Source: Gigaspora margarita (Eukaryota; Glomeromycota; Glomeromycetes; Diversisporales; Gigasporaceae). From it: a stretch of 64,000 bases of DNA. A program made the translations under genes and the position numbers. Shown piece after piece: positions 21,671-34,181 of the stretch. Under the pieces are notes generated by a model. It made no database searches. It worked only from the letters and a program-made list of their open reading frames with translations, and had not been told where the DNA came from. The stretch is from the NCBI GenBank assembly GCA_009809945.1, contig WTPW01000323.1:392143-456142 (forward strand), read 5' to 3'. The first letter of the stretch is position 1. Every line of letters begins with the position of its first letter.

Positions 21671-23317
21671 TTATACAGAGAATTTTTGTAAATACTTTTC
21701 CGCCTTAGTACCAATGTTATTGCCATCAAAATTTAATGAAGTTAAAGTAGTATTTCCACCAAGTGCTTTTCCTAATGCTAACCCTCCTTTAGGACCAAGA
21801 TCATTATAAGAAATATCTAAATGATATAGAGTAGTGTTCTTATAAAAAGCTTTTGCTAGTGCTTTTCCACCCTTAGAACCAATGTTATTTTCGGAAAGGT
21901 CTAAATAAGTCAAAGCGACATTCTTACAAAGAGCATTTCCTAACGCTTCTCCACCTTCAAAACCAATATCATTATGAGCAATATTTAAAAAGGTCAAAGT
22001 TGTGTTCTCACGAAGTGCATTTGCTAACATTTTTAGTCCTTCAGAACCAATATCATTGTGTTGAAGATCCAAAGAAGTCAAAGCTTTATTCTCACAAAGA
22101 GCATTCGCTAATGAAATTCCAAATTTGAAAGTGAGTTGATTATAAGAAAGATCTAAAGAAGTTAGAGTGGTGTTCACATAAAGCGCCTTTGCAAAAGCCT
22201 TTCCTCCTTTATTAGAAATATTAGTTAGTCTGATGCTTAAAGAAGTTAAGGCGGTATTGTTATAAAGCGCTTTTGCTAATGCCTTTCCGCCTCCTGAAGA
22301 AATGAGATTATAATCAAGAACCAAGGAAACGAGTGTGGTGTTTTTGCAAAGCGCATCCGCAAACGCTTTTCTACCTTCGGTGGAAATATTGTTATTACTA
22401 AGATCTAAAGTAGTTAAACCAATATTTGAACCAAGTGCCTCCGCTAATGCTTTTCCTCCTTCATCATTAAGATCATTTCCACTAAGGTACAATGACGTAA
22501 GGGTATTATTTAATTGCAGCGTTCCTGCTATCGCTTTTCCCCCAATGATACCTATGTCATTGGCCTCAAGGTCCAGGGAAATTAAAGTATTGTTCACATA
22601 AAGTGCTTTTGCTAAAGCCTCTCCTCCTACCGGACCAATATAATTACGAGAAATATCTAAGGAGTTTAGATTAGTGTTCTTACAAAGTGCATCTGCAACA
22701 GAATTGCAAAGATCTTCTGTTGCTTCCGTGAAATTATAAAGATTTAAATAAGTCAAAGCGGTATTTTGAATGATGGCATCTTGTAACACTTTTGCTCCTT
22801 TGGAATTCAAATTACTATTATGAAGTTCCAGTATCATAATAGTGTTGTTTCTACTAAGATCCTTGATGATTTGTTCGTAAATTGCACCGTTGATCTTTAA
22901 ATATATAAGATTCTTACTTGTTCGTAGAAACATTGTAATTAAAGAACACCTAATAGCATGCCGAAGTACATTGTCACCATCATCGACAGTCCTATTATAA
23001 TAATTAAACCAATCTACGATTCCAACATTTAGCCGATCGCTAATAGATGTAATAAAATTTGTGTATTCAAATGAAGGTTTTGGATGGTTTGGAAGGATAA
23101 CTTGTGAAGAGATTAATGATTGTTCTTCAGTATTTAATGATAAAAGACATGTCTCTATAAGACTTCTTTTATTTAGGTAGTTACCAGCCGTTTTCCATAA
23201 AAGCGGTACATTAATTATACACCAATGACGGTTTACAAGAAGGCACGAAAATAAAGATCCCTCTTGCAAATTATTAAATATTTCGAGAAGGCATTCGTCG
23301 GGTAATTTTTCAATCAT
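21671..23317 (-). CDS. F-box/leucine-rich-repeat (RNI-like) protein, 548 residues
   Basis: Likely the substrate receptor of an SCF ubiquitin ligase. The chosen start (ATG 23315-23317) gives MIEKLPDECLLEIFNNLQEG, a canonical F-box over residues 1-45 with the Skp1-contact LPxExLxxIF pattern. An upstream in-frame ATG at 23512 would add 65 residues with no F-box relation and passes an A-run, so I reject it. After a linker of about 120 residues come some 14 LRRs of 28 residues, like L-T-S-L-D-L-S-x-N-x-I-x-x-x-G-G-K-A-L-A-x-A-L-x-x-N-T-T, the RNI/NOD3 type. There is no intron, stop or shift. A possible poly(A) signal lies near 21600. F-box/LRR proteins are strongly expanded in Glomeromycotina. The target is unknown. 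Confidence 0.9.
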   Translation of the reverse strand: MIEKLPDECLLEIFNNLQEGSLFSCLLVNRHWCIINVPLLWKTAGNYLNKRSLIETCLLSLNTEEQSLISSQVILPNHPKPSFEYTNFITSISDRLNVGIVDWFNYYNRTVDDGDNVLRHAIRCSLITMFLRTSKNLIYLKINGAIYEQIIKDLSRNNTIMILELHNSNLNSKGAKVLQDAIIQNTALTYLNLYNFTEATEDLCNSVADALCKNTNLNSLDISRNYIGPVGGEALAKALYVNNTLISLDLEANDIGIIGGKAIAGTLQLNNTLTSLYLSGNDLNDEGGKALAEALGSNIGLTTLDLSNNNISTEGRKAFADALCKNTTLVSLVLDYNLISSGGGKALAKALYNNTALTSLSIRLTNISNKGGKAFAKALYVNTTLTSLDLSYNQLTFKFGISLANALCENKALTSLDLQHNDIGSEGLKMLANALRENTTLTFLNIAHNDIGFEGGEALGNALCKNVALTYLDLSENNIGSKGGKALAKAFYKNTTLYHLDISYNDLGPKGGLALGKALGGNTTLTSLNFDGNNIGTKAEKYLQKFSV

Positions 23318-23733
23318 TTTAAAAGATGTTTTTTTTTTTTTTGTTATAAAAAAAATACGTATTAAAATTGGTAAATTGCAAAAATGAAATTGATTTTTTG
23401 CGCATCGTTTGTTACGTTGATATGACATAATATAAGATAATCTAGCATCCAGACAATGGATTCGATTATCGATTAGGTTAGTGTATACAGGGAATCGGAA
23501 AATCCAGAGCAAGTGGTAACTAATAGGATGGTTACTGTAAAAATAACTTATTAATACTACGATCTAACAATCATACAAGGCTTGAACTTCAAAGTGAAGA
23601 TCTTGATCGAAGTGTGAATAGATTTGGTCTGAGTATTGGGATCTCGGGGTCTTGCTGCGGCTAGCACTGGGCTTTGAAATAAGTATTTTCGACTTATAGT
23701 GTTCAATTCTATAGATATTAAGCCTTAATATGA
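23318..23733. other. 5' flank of the F-box gene
   Basis: A run of 14 T (A on the transcript strand) lies just upstream of the start at 23329-23342. No clear TATA box is seen. The 64-codon minus frame at 23564-23758 runs into the adjacent MITE end and is not convincing. Confidence 0.4.
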
Positions 23734-23735
23734 TA

Positions 23736-23914
23736 CAGTCGTCCTCCACTATAATCACTTAATTTGTTTTACACAAAAATGTTTGATTATTAAGATTTAA
23801 TTATAATGTGCTTATATAGAAGTATTTTTCCTAAGTTTATTCATAAATTTTCAAAATGTGTGATTATATAGAATTTGTGATTGTATAGGAGGTGATGATA
23901 GTGGAGTACGACTA
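23736..23914. mobile_element. ~179-bp mariner/pogo-type MITE
   Basis: Inverted ends CAGTCGTCCTCCACTATAAT and, on the other strand, TAGTCGTACTCCACTATCAT, with TA on both sides (23734-23735, 23915-23916). Non-coding. Confidence 0.7.
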
Positions 23915-23916
23915 TA

Positions 23917-25335
23917 CTAATAATTGAAAATTTTTTTCTTAACCCGCAGATTTAGTCTCGGACGCCATAATGCATTGACAGGTCTATTGCTAATGTATTC
24001 GCCTGAGCGTCACCTGAAATTCCCTTAAGAAATAATTGAAATTTCTTCTCCTGTACTGCGGCGGAGTTCGAATATACCAACTCAATCATTTAAATTGTCA
24101 CGTGTAAGGGTCATGAGCATGTCAAATGACAGTTTATTAATAATCTACGATGACGAAAGCAATTTGATTGCATAGTAATCACTGTAAAAATATTATCGTT
24201 CGATAGTCACGAGGACAAGAAAGTTGGCGAACTAATAACAATTAGACAAAAGAACCAACACATAGGAGGACTTTTGTGTTAATGTTTTCGAAATTAAACC
24301 TTCAATAATAATTATCTTGATGTCGGAAAGAAAAACTCTTCTTTTATAATTAATGATTTACTAATGAAATAGCACGGATTTTAGCTATCCAGAATACCAA
24401 AAATTATCTGGATTCTGAGAACTCATGCGATCTCACATTTTACAAAGCCTGAAAGAGACATCATTTTTACATCAACTAACGATGTTAATGCGCATAAAAA
24501 AGAAATTTACCAACGAACACTTTATTAAGTTGACAAAAAAGCCAAACTCAATAATTTTTAAGTTCGTTTATTGGTAAACTGTCTAAAGTTGAATTTATCC
24601 ACAATTGAGGTAGATTAGTCGCTTTGATTTCATAGTAAATTGAGATCCCATAAGCTATTTTTATTGGAGATTATTGGTTTCTTTTTCCGTGATCACAATC
24701 TTTTGTCAGACCTTCGGTCTTGGATTCTAGAAGTCTCATGGTCTATTAAACTCCACTTTGTTATAAATCATGGGATCAAAGATCTTTTCTGCTACGATTA
24801 ATCTATTCCACGATTGTTATGCCGCATTAGCACATTAATTTAAAAATTAGCCAATTAAAATAAGATGGATTAATAAATTATAGTTATTGTATGGATAAGT
24901 TAGTAACTCACGGGTTCATATTTAAATCACGGGGCCGAAGGCCACGTTGTTAAGTTATGAATCCATGTAACTTACTTACACACACATATTCATATAATTG
25001 CAATATTATCGTATGGGTCTGACGTAAACTTTTTATGTTGCTATCTGCTATTATTTTCACTTGTTCGTAAAACTTTATCTTAATTATCCCATTTTTTTCT
25101 CTTTTTAATATCGAGCAACAGTTCCAATGTTTTTATTTGTTGCAACATTAAAAAAAATTTCGAAACAACTTGTAGATCAGTTTCGATAAAAAAAAGTCTT
25201 TAACATGTAGAACCAATTCGATGAACTATCTTATACAAACATATTTATTTATTTATTTATTTTTTTTTTTTTTGAAACTTTTAAGCAACCTTACAAGGGA
25301 AAAAATAGGGTAATTTAAATTCAAGATTATAAGAA
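23917..25335. other. Intergenic DNA with no recognised feature
   Basis: Both strands lack convincing frames. There are scattered short inverted words (for example the GGGGCCGAAGGCC palindrome near 24934) and an ATTT/T run at 25240-25274, but no repeat family or gene that I can support. Confidence 0.4.
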
Positions 25336-25339
25336 CTTT

Positions 25340-25740
25340 AAACCAGCAATTAAAAATTTTAAAAATCTCTCAGCTATGGGAATTTTAAAAATTACCAAAT
25401 ATAGTCTTCGCCACTATGAAAATTTTCAAATATCTAACTGAATATAGTCTTCGCGCGGATATAAAACTTTAAAAATCATTCAACCAATATAGTCTTCTCC
25501 CAACTAAAAAATTTTAAAATAACCTGACTAAATAAAGTTTTTCACCAGCTATGAGAATTTTAAAAATTTTCGATTGAAATATAGTATGAGGATCTTAAAA
25601 ATAGCCAGACAAAATATGGTCTCCGCTCTGCTATAAGAATTTGTAAAACTATCAACAAACCAAACAGAGTCTTCACCCACTATAAAAATTTTTAAAACTA
25701 CCAAATATGAGAATTTTAAAACCATATGACGAAAATGTTA
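25340..25740. repeat. ~50-60-bp degenerate minisatellite
   Basis: Units contain TATAGTCTTCGCC, ACTATGAAAATTTT and AAAATTACCAAA in constant order, about eight copies with many differences. Non-coding. Confidence 0.7.
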
Positions 25741-25797
25741 GTCTTCATTTAACGAAAGCAAAGCTAAATTCAGGTTTGCCTTTTATGAATATAGTTC

Positions 25798-25836
25798 ATT
25801 CGCACGGGTATATATTTTCATATAAACCCGTGCGAA
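25798..25836. repeat. GC-containing hairpin TTCGCACGGGT
   Basis: TTCGCACGGGT and ACCCGTGCGAA face each other across a 17-base AT loop. A further partial copy GCACGGGTT follows at 25853. Confidence 0.7.
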
Positions 25837-25955
25837 TAAACTTTCAAAAAAAAGCACGGGTTGTTACATAAGACTCGTACGATAATGTTACATTATGATA
25901 ATTAATAATGTAAAAACGCTAAGTAGTTATTCAATATTTAAAATTTATAAATTAC

Positions 25956-26110
25956 ATATTGGGCCTCCAATAGCAAAAGGAGATGACCAAAAAAAATTTT
26001 AAAAAAATCAATATCTTGATGAATTGAACTGATTAGAATAAAATTATTATCAAATTAAAAAATCTAAATGTTTTTGGCCAATTCACCCTTTTGCTATAGG
26101 AAGTCCATAT
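25956..26110. mobile_element. MITE of the CTATAGCAAAAGGG family, copy 1
   Basis: Inverted ends GGGCCTCCAATAGCAAAAGG and, on the other strand, GGACTTCCTATAGCAAAAGG, both next to ATAT. Two more family members lie at 37799-38146 and 44564-44720. Between 26111 and 26371 there is only AT-rich simple sequence. Confidence 0.7.
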
Positions 26111-26371
26111 AGGACCCTGAGCTATTAGTATATAGGTTACAAGAAATTCAAATTTTTTTATAATAGCTCTAAGTGAAGGTTTTTACTAATACTAATAAGC
26201 ATTATTAGCATATAACTTTAAAAAATTTATTAAAAAATAAGCAATTAAATCATTTAACTTATAAAAAAAATAAAATAATATTAAAAAATAATAAAAATAT
26301 AAAATATATAAAAAAAATATATATATTGTAAATAAAAATAAAAATATAATAAATTAGGATTTACTTACTGT

Positions 26372-28226
26372 TAGTGCTCCTAGGTCTGGTCTGGGATCAG
26401 ACCAGACTTAGACTCTAAATTTTACTAATTATGAGTCCAGTTCAGGTCTGGTTCAAAGTTTGCAGACTAGTCTGAGTCCAAATATATTTATATTTTTGGT
26501 GCTGTACAAGTTTACTTAGTGCATTAAGTTAGAATTAATTAGTAAAATTTTGTGAATCATAAAGATTTTATAGAATTTTATTAATAAAATTCTATAAAAT
26601 CTTATAATTCACAACATTTTACTAAATAATTCTAACTTGATGCACTAAGTAAACTTGTTTAGCACCTAAATATACATCAAATTATCAGGATTTTTTCAAT
26701 TTTTTTAAAATTTGAAGAATAGATGCATAATTTTGATTTTTGATCAAAAAATTCAAATTTAAGCATTTTTTCTCCAAATTTCAAGTAAAATAAAAACAAT
26801 TTTGCCAATTTAATGTATTTTTAGGTGCTGAACAGGTTTACTTAGTGCACTAAGTTAGAATTAATTAGCAAAATTTTGTGAATAATAAGATTTTATAGAA
26901 TTTTATTAATAAACTTCATAAAATCTTATGATTAACAAGATTTTGCTAATTTATTATAACTTAACACACTAAGTAAACTTATTAGCATCTAAAAATACAT
27001 AAAATTGGCAGAATTGTTTTTATTTTACTTGAATTTTGAAGAAAGATGCTTAAATTTGACTTTTTTGATCAAAAATCAAAAATTGCGCATCTATTCTTCA
27101 AATATCAAGTAAAATGAAAAAAAATTCTGCCAGATTAATGTATATTTAGGTGCTAAACAAGTTTATTTAGTGCATCAAGTTAGAATTATTTAGTAAAATG
27201 TTGTGAATCATAAGATTTTATAAAATTTTATTAATAAAATTCTATAAAATCTTATGTTTCACAAAATTTTTTAATTAATTATAACTTAATGCACTAAGTA
27301 AACTAGTTTGTAACTTAATAATACATTAAATTGGTAGTGTCATTTTTATTTTACTTAAAATTTGGAGAAAAGATGCATAAATTTGACTTTTTTGATCAAA
27401 AATCCAAAATTATGCATCTATTCTCCAAATTTCAAGTAAAATAAAAATAACACTTTCAATTTGATGTATTTTTAGGTGCTAAACAAGTTTACTTAGTGCA
27501 TAAAGTTATAATTAATTAGTAAAAGTTTGTGAATTATAAGATTTAATATAATTCTATTAATAAAATAATATAAAATCTTATGATTTACACAATTTCACTA
27601 ATTAATTCTAACATAATGCACTAAGTAAACTTGTTTAGCACCTAAAATACATTAAATCAGCAGATTTTTTATTTTACTTGAAATTTGGAGAAAAGATGCT
27701 TAAATTTGACTTTCCCTGATGGATCAATACTTAATACTCTTGTCATGCTGGTGATGAAATGCAAACTTTATTAAAAAGTGAAGAATATCAGACTTTTATT
27801 GCCTCTAATGATTATTATAATAACAAAGAAATAGTTTTTTGAGCAAAATTCCAAAATTATGCATCTATTCTCCAAATTTTAAGTAAACTAAAAAAAATTC
27901 TGCTGATTTGATGTATTTTTAGGTGCTAAACAAGTTTATTTAGTGCATAAAGTTAGAATTAATTAGTAAAATTTTGTGAATTATAAGATTTTATAGAATT
28001 TTATTAATAAAATTCTACAAAATCTTATGATTCACAAAAGTTTACTAATTAATTCTAACTTCATGCACTAAGTAAACTTGTTCAGCACCAAAAAATACAT
28101 AAATATATTCAGACTTGGACCAGTTTGCTAGCTTCAGATCAGAATTAAACTGAACTCAGACTTGACAAAAAAGTCTAAATACAAAAGTCTAAGTCCAGTC
28201 CAAATCAAACCAGACTCAGACTTGTA
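26372..28226. mobile_element. hAT-type element B, relative of element A
   Basis: The left end is TAGTGCTCCTAGG as in element A, followed by GGTCTGG/CAGACC words. Five palindrome-1 units start near 26494, 26822, 27150, 27473 and 27921, alternating with the second palindrome. The right end has the complementary CAGACT words to about 28226, but the terminal GGAGCACTA is missing or mutated, so no target duplication can be confirmed. A 120-bp foreign stretch at 27714-27834 interrupts one palindrome. Confidence 0.75.
27714..27834 (+). other. Coding-like insert inside element B
   Basis: Between GACTT and TTTTGAGC of a palindrome-2 unit lies unrelated sequence whose plus frame reads CHAGDEMQTLLKSEEYQTFI followed by ASNDYYNNKEIVF with no stop. 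This composition is protein-like and unlike the satellite. It may be captured host or transposon coding sequence. Confidence 0.35.
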
Positions 28227-28469
28227 ATCAGTGATATAAATTGGATCCGTGCAGTAGGCGCAGCATACATAAATTTAAATTGTGCATATATTGGGGCTTC
28301 CCATATATATAACGCGTGTATAAATTTTTTTTTTGCATTTTCTTTTTGTGTTTGCGCCAATAAAAATTTTTTGAATTTATAACACTGCTTGTAATTATCT
28401 ACCAAATTTAGAAAGCAGGTTAATTTTAATTCTATATTAAGAATACTCTAAATTAAGTATGTTGCATTC

Positions 28470-28685
28470 AAACAAATAATTATGTTATGCTTAAACATAG
28501 TCAAGTAAATAAATATGTAACATTCAAGTAAATAAATATATCATGTTCAAATATAGTTGAGATATGTTGCATTCAAACAAATTAATATGTCATGTCAAGT
28601 AAATAAATATGTCATGTTCAAATATAGTTGAGTAAATAAATATTTCATGTTCAAACATAGTTGAGTAAATAAATATAAGTGCAGC
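28470..28685. repeat. Minisatellite of CAAGTAAATAAATAT words
   Basis: Tandem, irregular units mixing CATGTTCAAATATAGTTGAG and TAAATAAATATGTCAT, five or six copies. Confidence 0.75.
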
Positions 28686-28689
28686 AAGA

Positions 28690-30267
28690 AAAAACTTGTT
28701 ATAATGAGTTTTTTTTTGATAGTACACATGTATATCATAAATTTATACCAAAAATATACATTAGCAACCTCTATCTATTTTAAAATTTATTAAATTAAGC
28801 AAATTGAAAATCTAACTTTTTTAAAAATTTTTGTTGATTTTACACAAACCTGGATCTTACATATAAAAAAGTTACTAAGTTGACTATGCATCTAATTCAC
28901 TGACCTATATACTAATAGCTTGGGGTCCCATCCATATATTCTGATTTTATTTTTAGAGAATTTCTATTCATACACTTGTGTATTTACATGGTATGTTTAT
29001 ACCTCAACCCTGAATATAAAACTGATTTGGAATTCTAACAAAAAATATTCTTTGTAAATTTTAGCATAATATATAACTTTACAACCCTAGAGTTAACTCT
29101 CGCCTTAATCTTAAACATGATAATTTCTTTGTTTTATAATTTATATATCATATTAATTCTGGAATTTGTAATTTAAAAATTATACCTTGCATAAACACTT
29201 TGTGTAAACTTAAAATTTTCTTATTTTTAATATTAATAATTAGGCAAAAAATTTAATTGTATGTCGTATTATATATATAGTATCAATATTGAATTAAAAT
29301 ATAAAGATAATATTGTAACAAACATTACTTATAATAAATAAAATTAAAAAAATTAATCTACTTATATTTTTATCAATATTTATTTACAGTTTATTTTTAT
29401 ACAATAACTTTAAAATTTTATACATCAATATATACTTTTTGCAGACACTCAAAACTGACCCTAACAAAACTGATAGCCTGCAATAATTGATGAAAAATTG
29501 ATCTACCATATCTGTTCCATAATAAAAACAGAAATCATTTAGCAATCAAGTGTTTTTTTTAATGATCTGCAAATTTCACAACCATAATGACTGATTAGGT
29601 GGTATCTAAAAAGTTCAATTAATAACTAATCGATTTTTTCATTTTCACTTTGTAACATTGACCACTGACAGTCATTTCATCGAGAGTTCAAACAGGGTTA
29701 GGGTTGTTATTTGATTAATTGCAAGTATATATTTTAGATAAATTGACATTTGGTGTGATGTCAGCTAAATGGACCTATTTTTAGACAGTAACTCAAGTAA
29801 TAATGGGTATTATTTTTTTTAAATGGTATATACTACTGTATAAATAGGTTACCTACTAAGGCGATACCAATTTAATTCGGTGGTTTACATTACATTCCTT
29901 TCTCAGAATGTAAATATAATGTAATTTTTTCTCAGGCTAGCCTTTCTCATCCTTTTATGCTTGTTCATTTTCTCTCTGGAAAGTTTCGAAACCTTACAAT
30001 TTCTAATCTTAATTCCACCTGGCATTAAGTTCTCCAGCCAAAATTATATATAAATCAAGAATTTTTTTACTAATAGAGAGAGGGAGGAGCTCAAAAGAAT
30101 CGAATTGGCCTAATTATAAATATGATTGACACATGAAGAGATGGGTACAGAATTATTTTAAATAAAAAGTAAAACACCATTTTTTAAAAAAATTCTAATA
30201 AATACAGTGAATAACAGGACTCACAATAGGGCTGCATTGTGGAGCACCTTTGTGTGGCGGTCAACGC
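28690..30267. other. AT-rich DNA with no recognised gene
   Basis: No frame with recognisable motifs on either strand. A short plus stretch near 29880-30060 is less AT-rich but has stops throughout. I see no repeats with clear ends. Confidence 0.4.
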
Positions 30268-31554
30268 CAGTGATGGTAAATGACTTGAAATGACCCAAAT
30301 GATTCAAATAACTGGTGACCAGTCATTGGGTCATTTCGAAAACCAGATGACCTGTTATGGTCATTTGAAATCCTGTGATGCGGCCGACCAATCAGAATGT
30401 GCTTCACATAGATTACATTTATTTTTTTAAAATTTTTTTTCTTTTATAACTATAGTAGTCACATCGTTCGTAGGTGCTGATATTACTGCTACGTCATTAT
30501 GGAAGTTGATTAGGTCAATGTTGGTGTTCAAGTTTTTTTTTGGTAAGTAATTAAGTCGTAGTCGTGCTGCTGTATTTCATTTTTTATTAAGTCCTGATCG
30601 TTTGTTGTCTAGTCATCGCTAGTACTGCTGAGTAGAAGTCGCGTTAGTACTAGTGATTAGGACGTAGTTGGTAAGTGATTAGCTGCTATTGTATTTTGTT
30701 TTGTTCTGTCACTGATTAAACTGATATTGTTGATTAATCGTCATTGGAGCCGTCGAGTAGGTCGTCGTTAGTACTGATTAGGTGGGTGATTAAGCTGTGG
30801 TTGGTGCTGTTGTATTTTGTTCTTTATAGGTCTTGATTAAGTTGCATTTGGTTGCCGCTGGAGTGTCTTCATTGGTACAGGTGATTAGATCATGTTGTTG
30901 GTGCTGGTGGTCAGGTCTTGTCACTATGTCGTTGATGCTGGCTGTAAGATCTTGTCGATTATGTGTTGTTGGCGGTATTGGACTGTATTTTGGTATTGTT
31001 TATTCAATTGTCGTTTGCCGCTGTTGAGGGGGAACGGAATTCAAGTGGATTCAAATTTTTCTAGTTAAATTAGAGGTTAGGGTATGGGTGTACATATGGT
31101 AAAATCAACCCAAAAAATGGGGTTTTATGTAAAAATTCAGAATCCTCTTAAGTTCTGCTTCCGCTTATAATGTATATATCGATTGCAATTTACGATATAA
31201 TTAGATTTTTTATTTTATTTTATTTAGTTTTTTTTATAATAAAAACTTTGATTTTTTAAAATTAATTAATGTATATTGTGCAATAAAATCGTTGCATGTG
31301 ACTCGCGAGATATTAAAGTATCAACGGGGAGCAAATTAAAAATTACATGTGAGAAGCATTACACAAATTTTCATGACCAATAGGATGTCAATTCTATATG
31401 CGAAATGACCAATGACTCAAATGACCAAGGTCATTTGGTTATGAGTCATTTGCAAATGACCTAAGATTTGAATGACCAAAAATGACTGGTCATTTTGAGG
31501 TCATTTGGGGTCATTAGGAAAATAGGCAAATGACCAGGTAATTTACCATCACTG
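30268..31554. mobile_element. hAT-type element with AAATGACC words
   Basis: Inverted ends CAGTGATGGTAAATGAC and, on the other strand, CAGTGATGGTAAATTAC. Flanking 8-bp copies are GTCAACGC (30260-30267) and GTCGACGC (31555-31562), 7 of 8. Subterminal arrays of AAATGACC/GGTCATTT fill 30280-30370 and 31400-31545. The core 30460-31030 is a degenerate GTT/GTC-rich trinucleotide stretch that opens a spurious 64-codon frame. No transposase. Confidence 0.85.
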
Positions 31555-31562
31555 GTCGACGC

Positions 31563-32428
31563 CGGTCGCATTAAATTCCTAGCTGAAATATCAGAATACA
31601 TGATTTTTTCATTTTTTTCATTTTTGTTTTTTTTGTGCTCATTAAACTTGGCTACTATATGAAGATAGAGTAGTTATGGCAGAAAAATGTATGAAATATT
31701 ATGTTTGCTAATCTCTTCTACTACATAACGCATTTATCAATTNATCTTTATTATTATTTAATTCTAAGTTTACATTTTTTATTGGTCGTATTCGAAAAAT
31801 GTGACTTGAGCATGTGGATCTAAAAACCAGATTACATTTACAGCATAATGATTAGAGATGGTATGCATGATTCCTCAATCATTTGCATTTATCCCATCCA
31901 AAAATTTTTTTCTTGCTTTTTTTTTTATATTTGAATCGCAATTTTACATATAAATTATTAATTCATAAATTGGTTACGAAATATGACTATATCAATCATG
32001 CAAATGATCGCAAGTTGCATAATTATAGGCTTGATAATCTTGCGAACGATCACTGGAATTTTACTACAAACTCGAATACATGACATTTATTCATACAGGT
32101 AATCATGAATATCGTAACAGTAATTTCAACCATATGCATTACCTTTACATAACGTCCGTAAATAGTTCATATNCGACCATCTGGATCATGCTTTTGAATC
32201 AGAAAAGTTAAACCGATTTGACTTACTGGCAAGGATGATATCATGATCCATTCCAACATTCTCAATCACAACCTGATNAACATACAGAATTTTTCANACT
32301 TAATCCTGTTTTTGGATACGAATGTTAAAGTATACGTATAATGCATGCCACAAATAGTAATAACAGATTAATAATCGTTATTTGTGGTATAAGATTTGAT
32401 CATACTTGTCTAACATTTTCGAAAATTG
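31563..32428. other. AT-rich DNA with scattered single Ns
   Basis: No gene recognised. Single ambiguous bases occur at 31743, 32173, 32278 and 32298. The 66-codon frame at 31883 is poly-F/L/N-rich and not convincing. Confidence 0.4.
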
Positions 32429-32436
32429 GATTAGAT

Positions 32437-32754
32437 TAGCGTTGGCGGGCGAAACTATTTTTGGCAAATGGCAAAAGACGAAACTAAACCCGGCGAAACT
32501 CTGGTGAACCCCCTGGTAAAGTTGAAACCTCTGGGAAAGTCAAAACTCGACAAAGATCAAACCCTCTAAAAGACTGAGCCGTGTTTGTAAATCAAACCAT
32601 TTTGCATGTGACTTATTTAAAAATGTACAAAAGCAATAAACAAAATGATAGCTTTTTGTTTGTATTCAAGTACTATTAAAGAAAACTAGATTGCCGGCTT
32701 TTGGAACTTCGAAGTAAATAAATTCAGCCTTGAAAATTCGAAGCCTAAAATCTT

Positions 32755-32789
<35 letters not shown>

Positions 32790-34181
32790 CTTTGATTTTT
32801 ACTGATTTAAATCATGTGATGTTTATGATTTTAAATACTGTATGTCACATACAAATATTCCAAAATAATATTATTTAAAATAAACCTATCTAAATATTTA
32901 ATAAATTTATTGTTAGAGTGTAGATTTTTTTTTTTAATATTTCATCGTTAAAAATTTTAATTAAATACTGTGCATAAGCTATGAAAGTAGTTCGTTAACA
33001 CTATTATTACTGCCAAATATTTTCCAATGCTCTATTTTACCTAGCTCTAAATCTTAGGCCTAACTTTAAGTAAATAATTTTGTTATTAACTTATAATAAA
33101 TAAAATTTATATTTTTGATCAAAAAGCATCGTATATGACGGCATAATTATTCATAAGGTAAGAGGAGAAATTTAGCATAACTCGTGATATATTGGTCAAA
33201 TTGAACGATTTTGGCACCATTCGATTTGGATACAGGATCACGAGTTATTTACAATCGTATATTACACGAAAATTGGAAGTGGGTATTGTGGTGTATAAGG
33301 GTATTGTGGCGTATTTGCAACAACTCGTGATCTATCGGTCCAAATTAAATGATTTTTATATCATCGAATCGTCTCATCGAGACAATTCGAATGGCATAAA
33401 AATCGCTTGATTTCAATCACTGGGTCATGAGATGAGTTGGCAATGGTCCTCAATGAGCCCAATAGAGCTGCGAATGGAGCCAATGGACACTAGTTTTTTG
33501 AGCTCCATTCGCACAACCACTGAACTCCATTGGCTCCATTGCCCACCCTGGTCATGAGATATTGGCGTTTGAATAGTGTCCGACTATAGTATATTTGTTT
33601 TTTAAAAAAATTAATTTATAACATTCAAGCGCCAATATCTCATGACCCAGTGACCAAAATCAAACGATTTTTATACCATTCGAATCGTCTCGATGAGACG
33701 AATCGAATGGTATAAAAATCGGTTTACTTGGATTGATAAGTCACGAGTTATAACAGATCCCGTAATACCCTTATCTACCACATTACCTATACTTATTTTT
33801 ATCTTGTATTTCAAATTAAATTTGTATTAGCTGTTAGTTAAAATTAAAAAATTAGTTTGGGTAAGAGTCTATATAAGAATTAGTAATTGTATCTATTTCA
33901 AAATCTAAAAATAATTATTATATAAAAAAGTTTAAGTATCTTTATTTATTTTTTGTTCTTGTTTTTTATATTAATTTTACTATATTTCACTAGTTTTGCT
34001 ACCTTTTTCTTGTTTCACCATCTTTTAGCAGTTTCGCCAGTTTCGCCAGTTTTCGCCAGTTTCGCCAGTTTCGTCACCTTTCGCCATTTCGACATTTTAT
34101 TTTTTTTTTTTTGGCGAAAGTCAAAACTAGGTTTCGACTTTCGTCTGTGGCGAAACCTCTAAGTTTCGCCTGCCAACACTA
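32437..34181. mobile_element. hAT-type element with GGCGAAAC words
   Basis: Inverted ends TAGCGTTGGCGGGCGAAACT and, on the other strand, TAGTGTTGGCAGGCGAAACT, flanked by a perfect 8-bp duplication GATTAGAT (32429-32436 and 34182-34189). GGCGAAAC/AGTTTCGCC words fill both ends (32450-32580; 34000-34175). The interior carries a 31-T run at 32760-32790 and nested hairpin MITEs. No transposase. Confidence 0.9.
33185..33791. repeat. Nested hairpin MITEs of the ATACCATTCG family
   Basis: Hairpins with TCGTCTCATCGAGAC or TCGTCTCGATGAGACGA loops lie at 33330-33425 and 33640-33745, each flanked by (A)TATCTCATGACCCAGTG-like words. An outer pair GTGGTGTATAAGGGTATTG (33293) and its complement near 33785 may be the element ends. 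A separate small inverted repeat around GGAGCCAATGGA lies at 33434-33553. Confidence 0.6.

Noticed and set aside
21671..23512. Longer F-box protein with 65 extra N-terminal residues
   Set aside because: The extension passes an A-run and has no F-box relation; the downstream ATG starts exactly at a canonical F-box.
28205..28405. 66-codon minus frame at the right end of element B
   Set aside because: It overlaps the transposon end words and shows no motif.
30833..31027. 64-codon plus frame
   Set aside because: It is a translation of a degenerate GTT/GTC-rich tract inside a hAT element.
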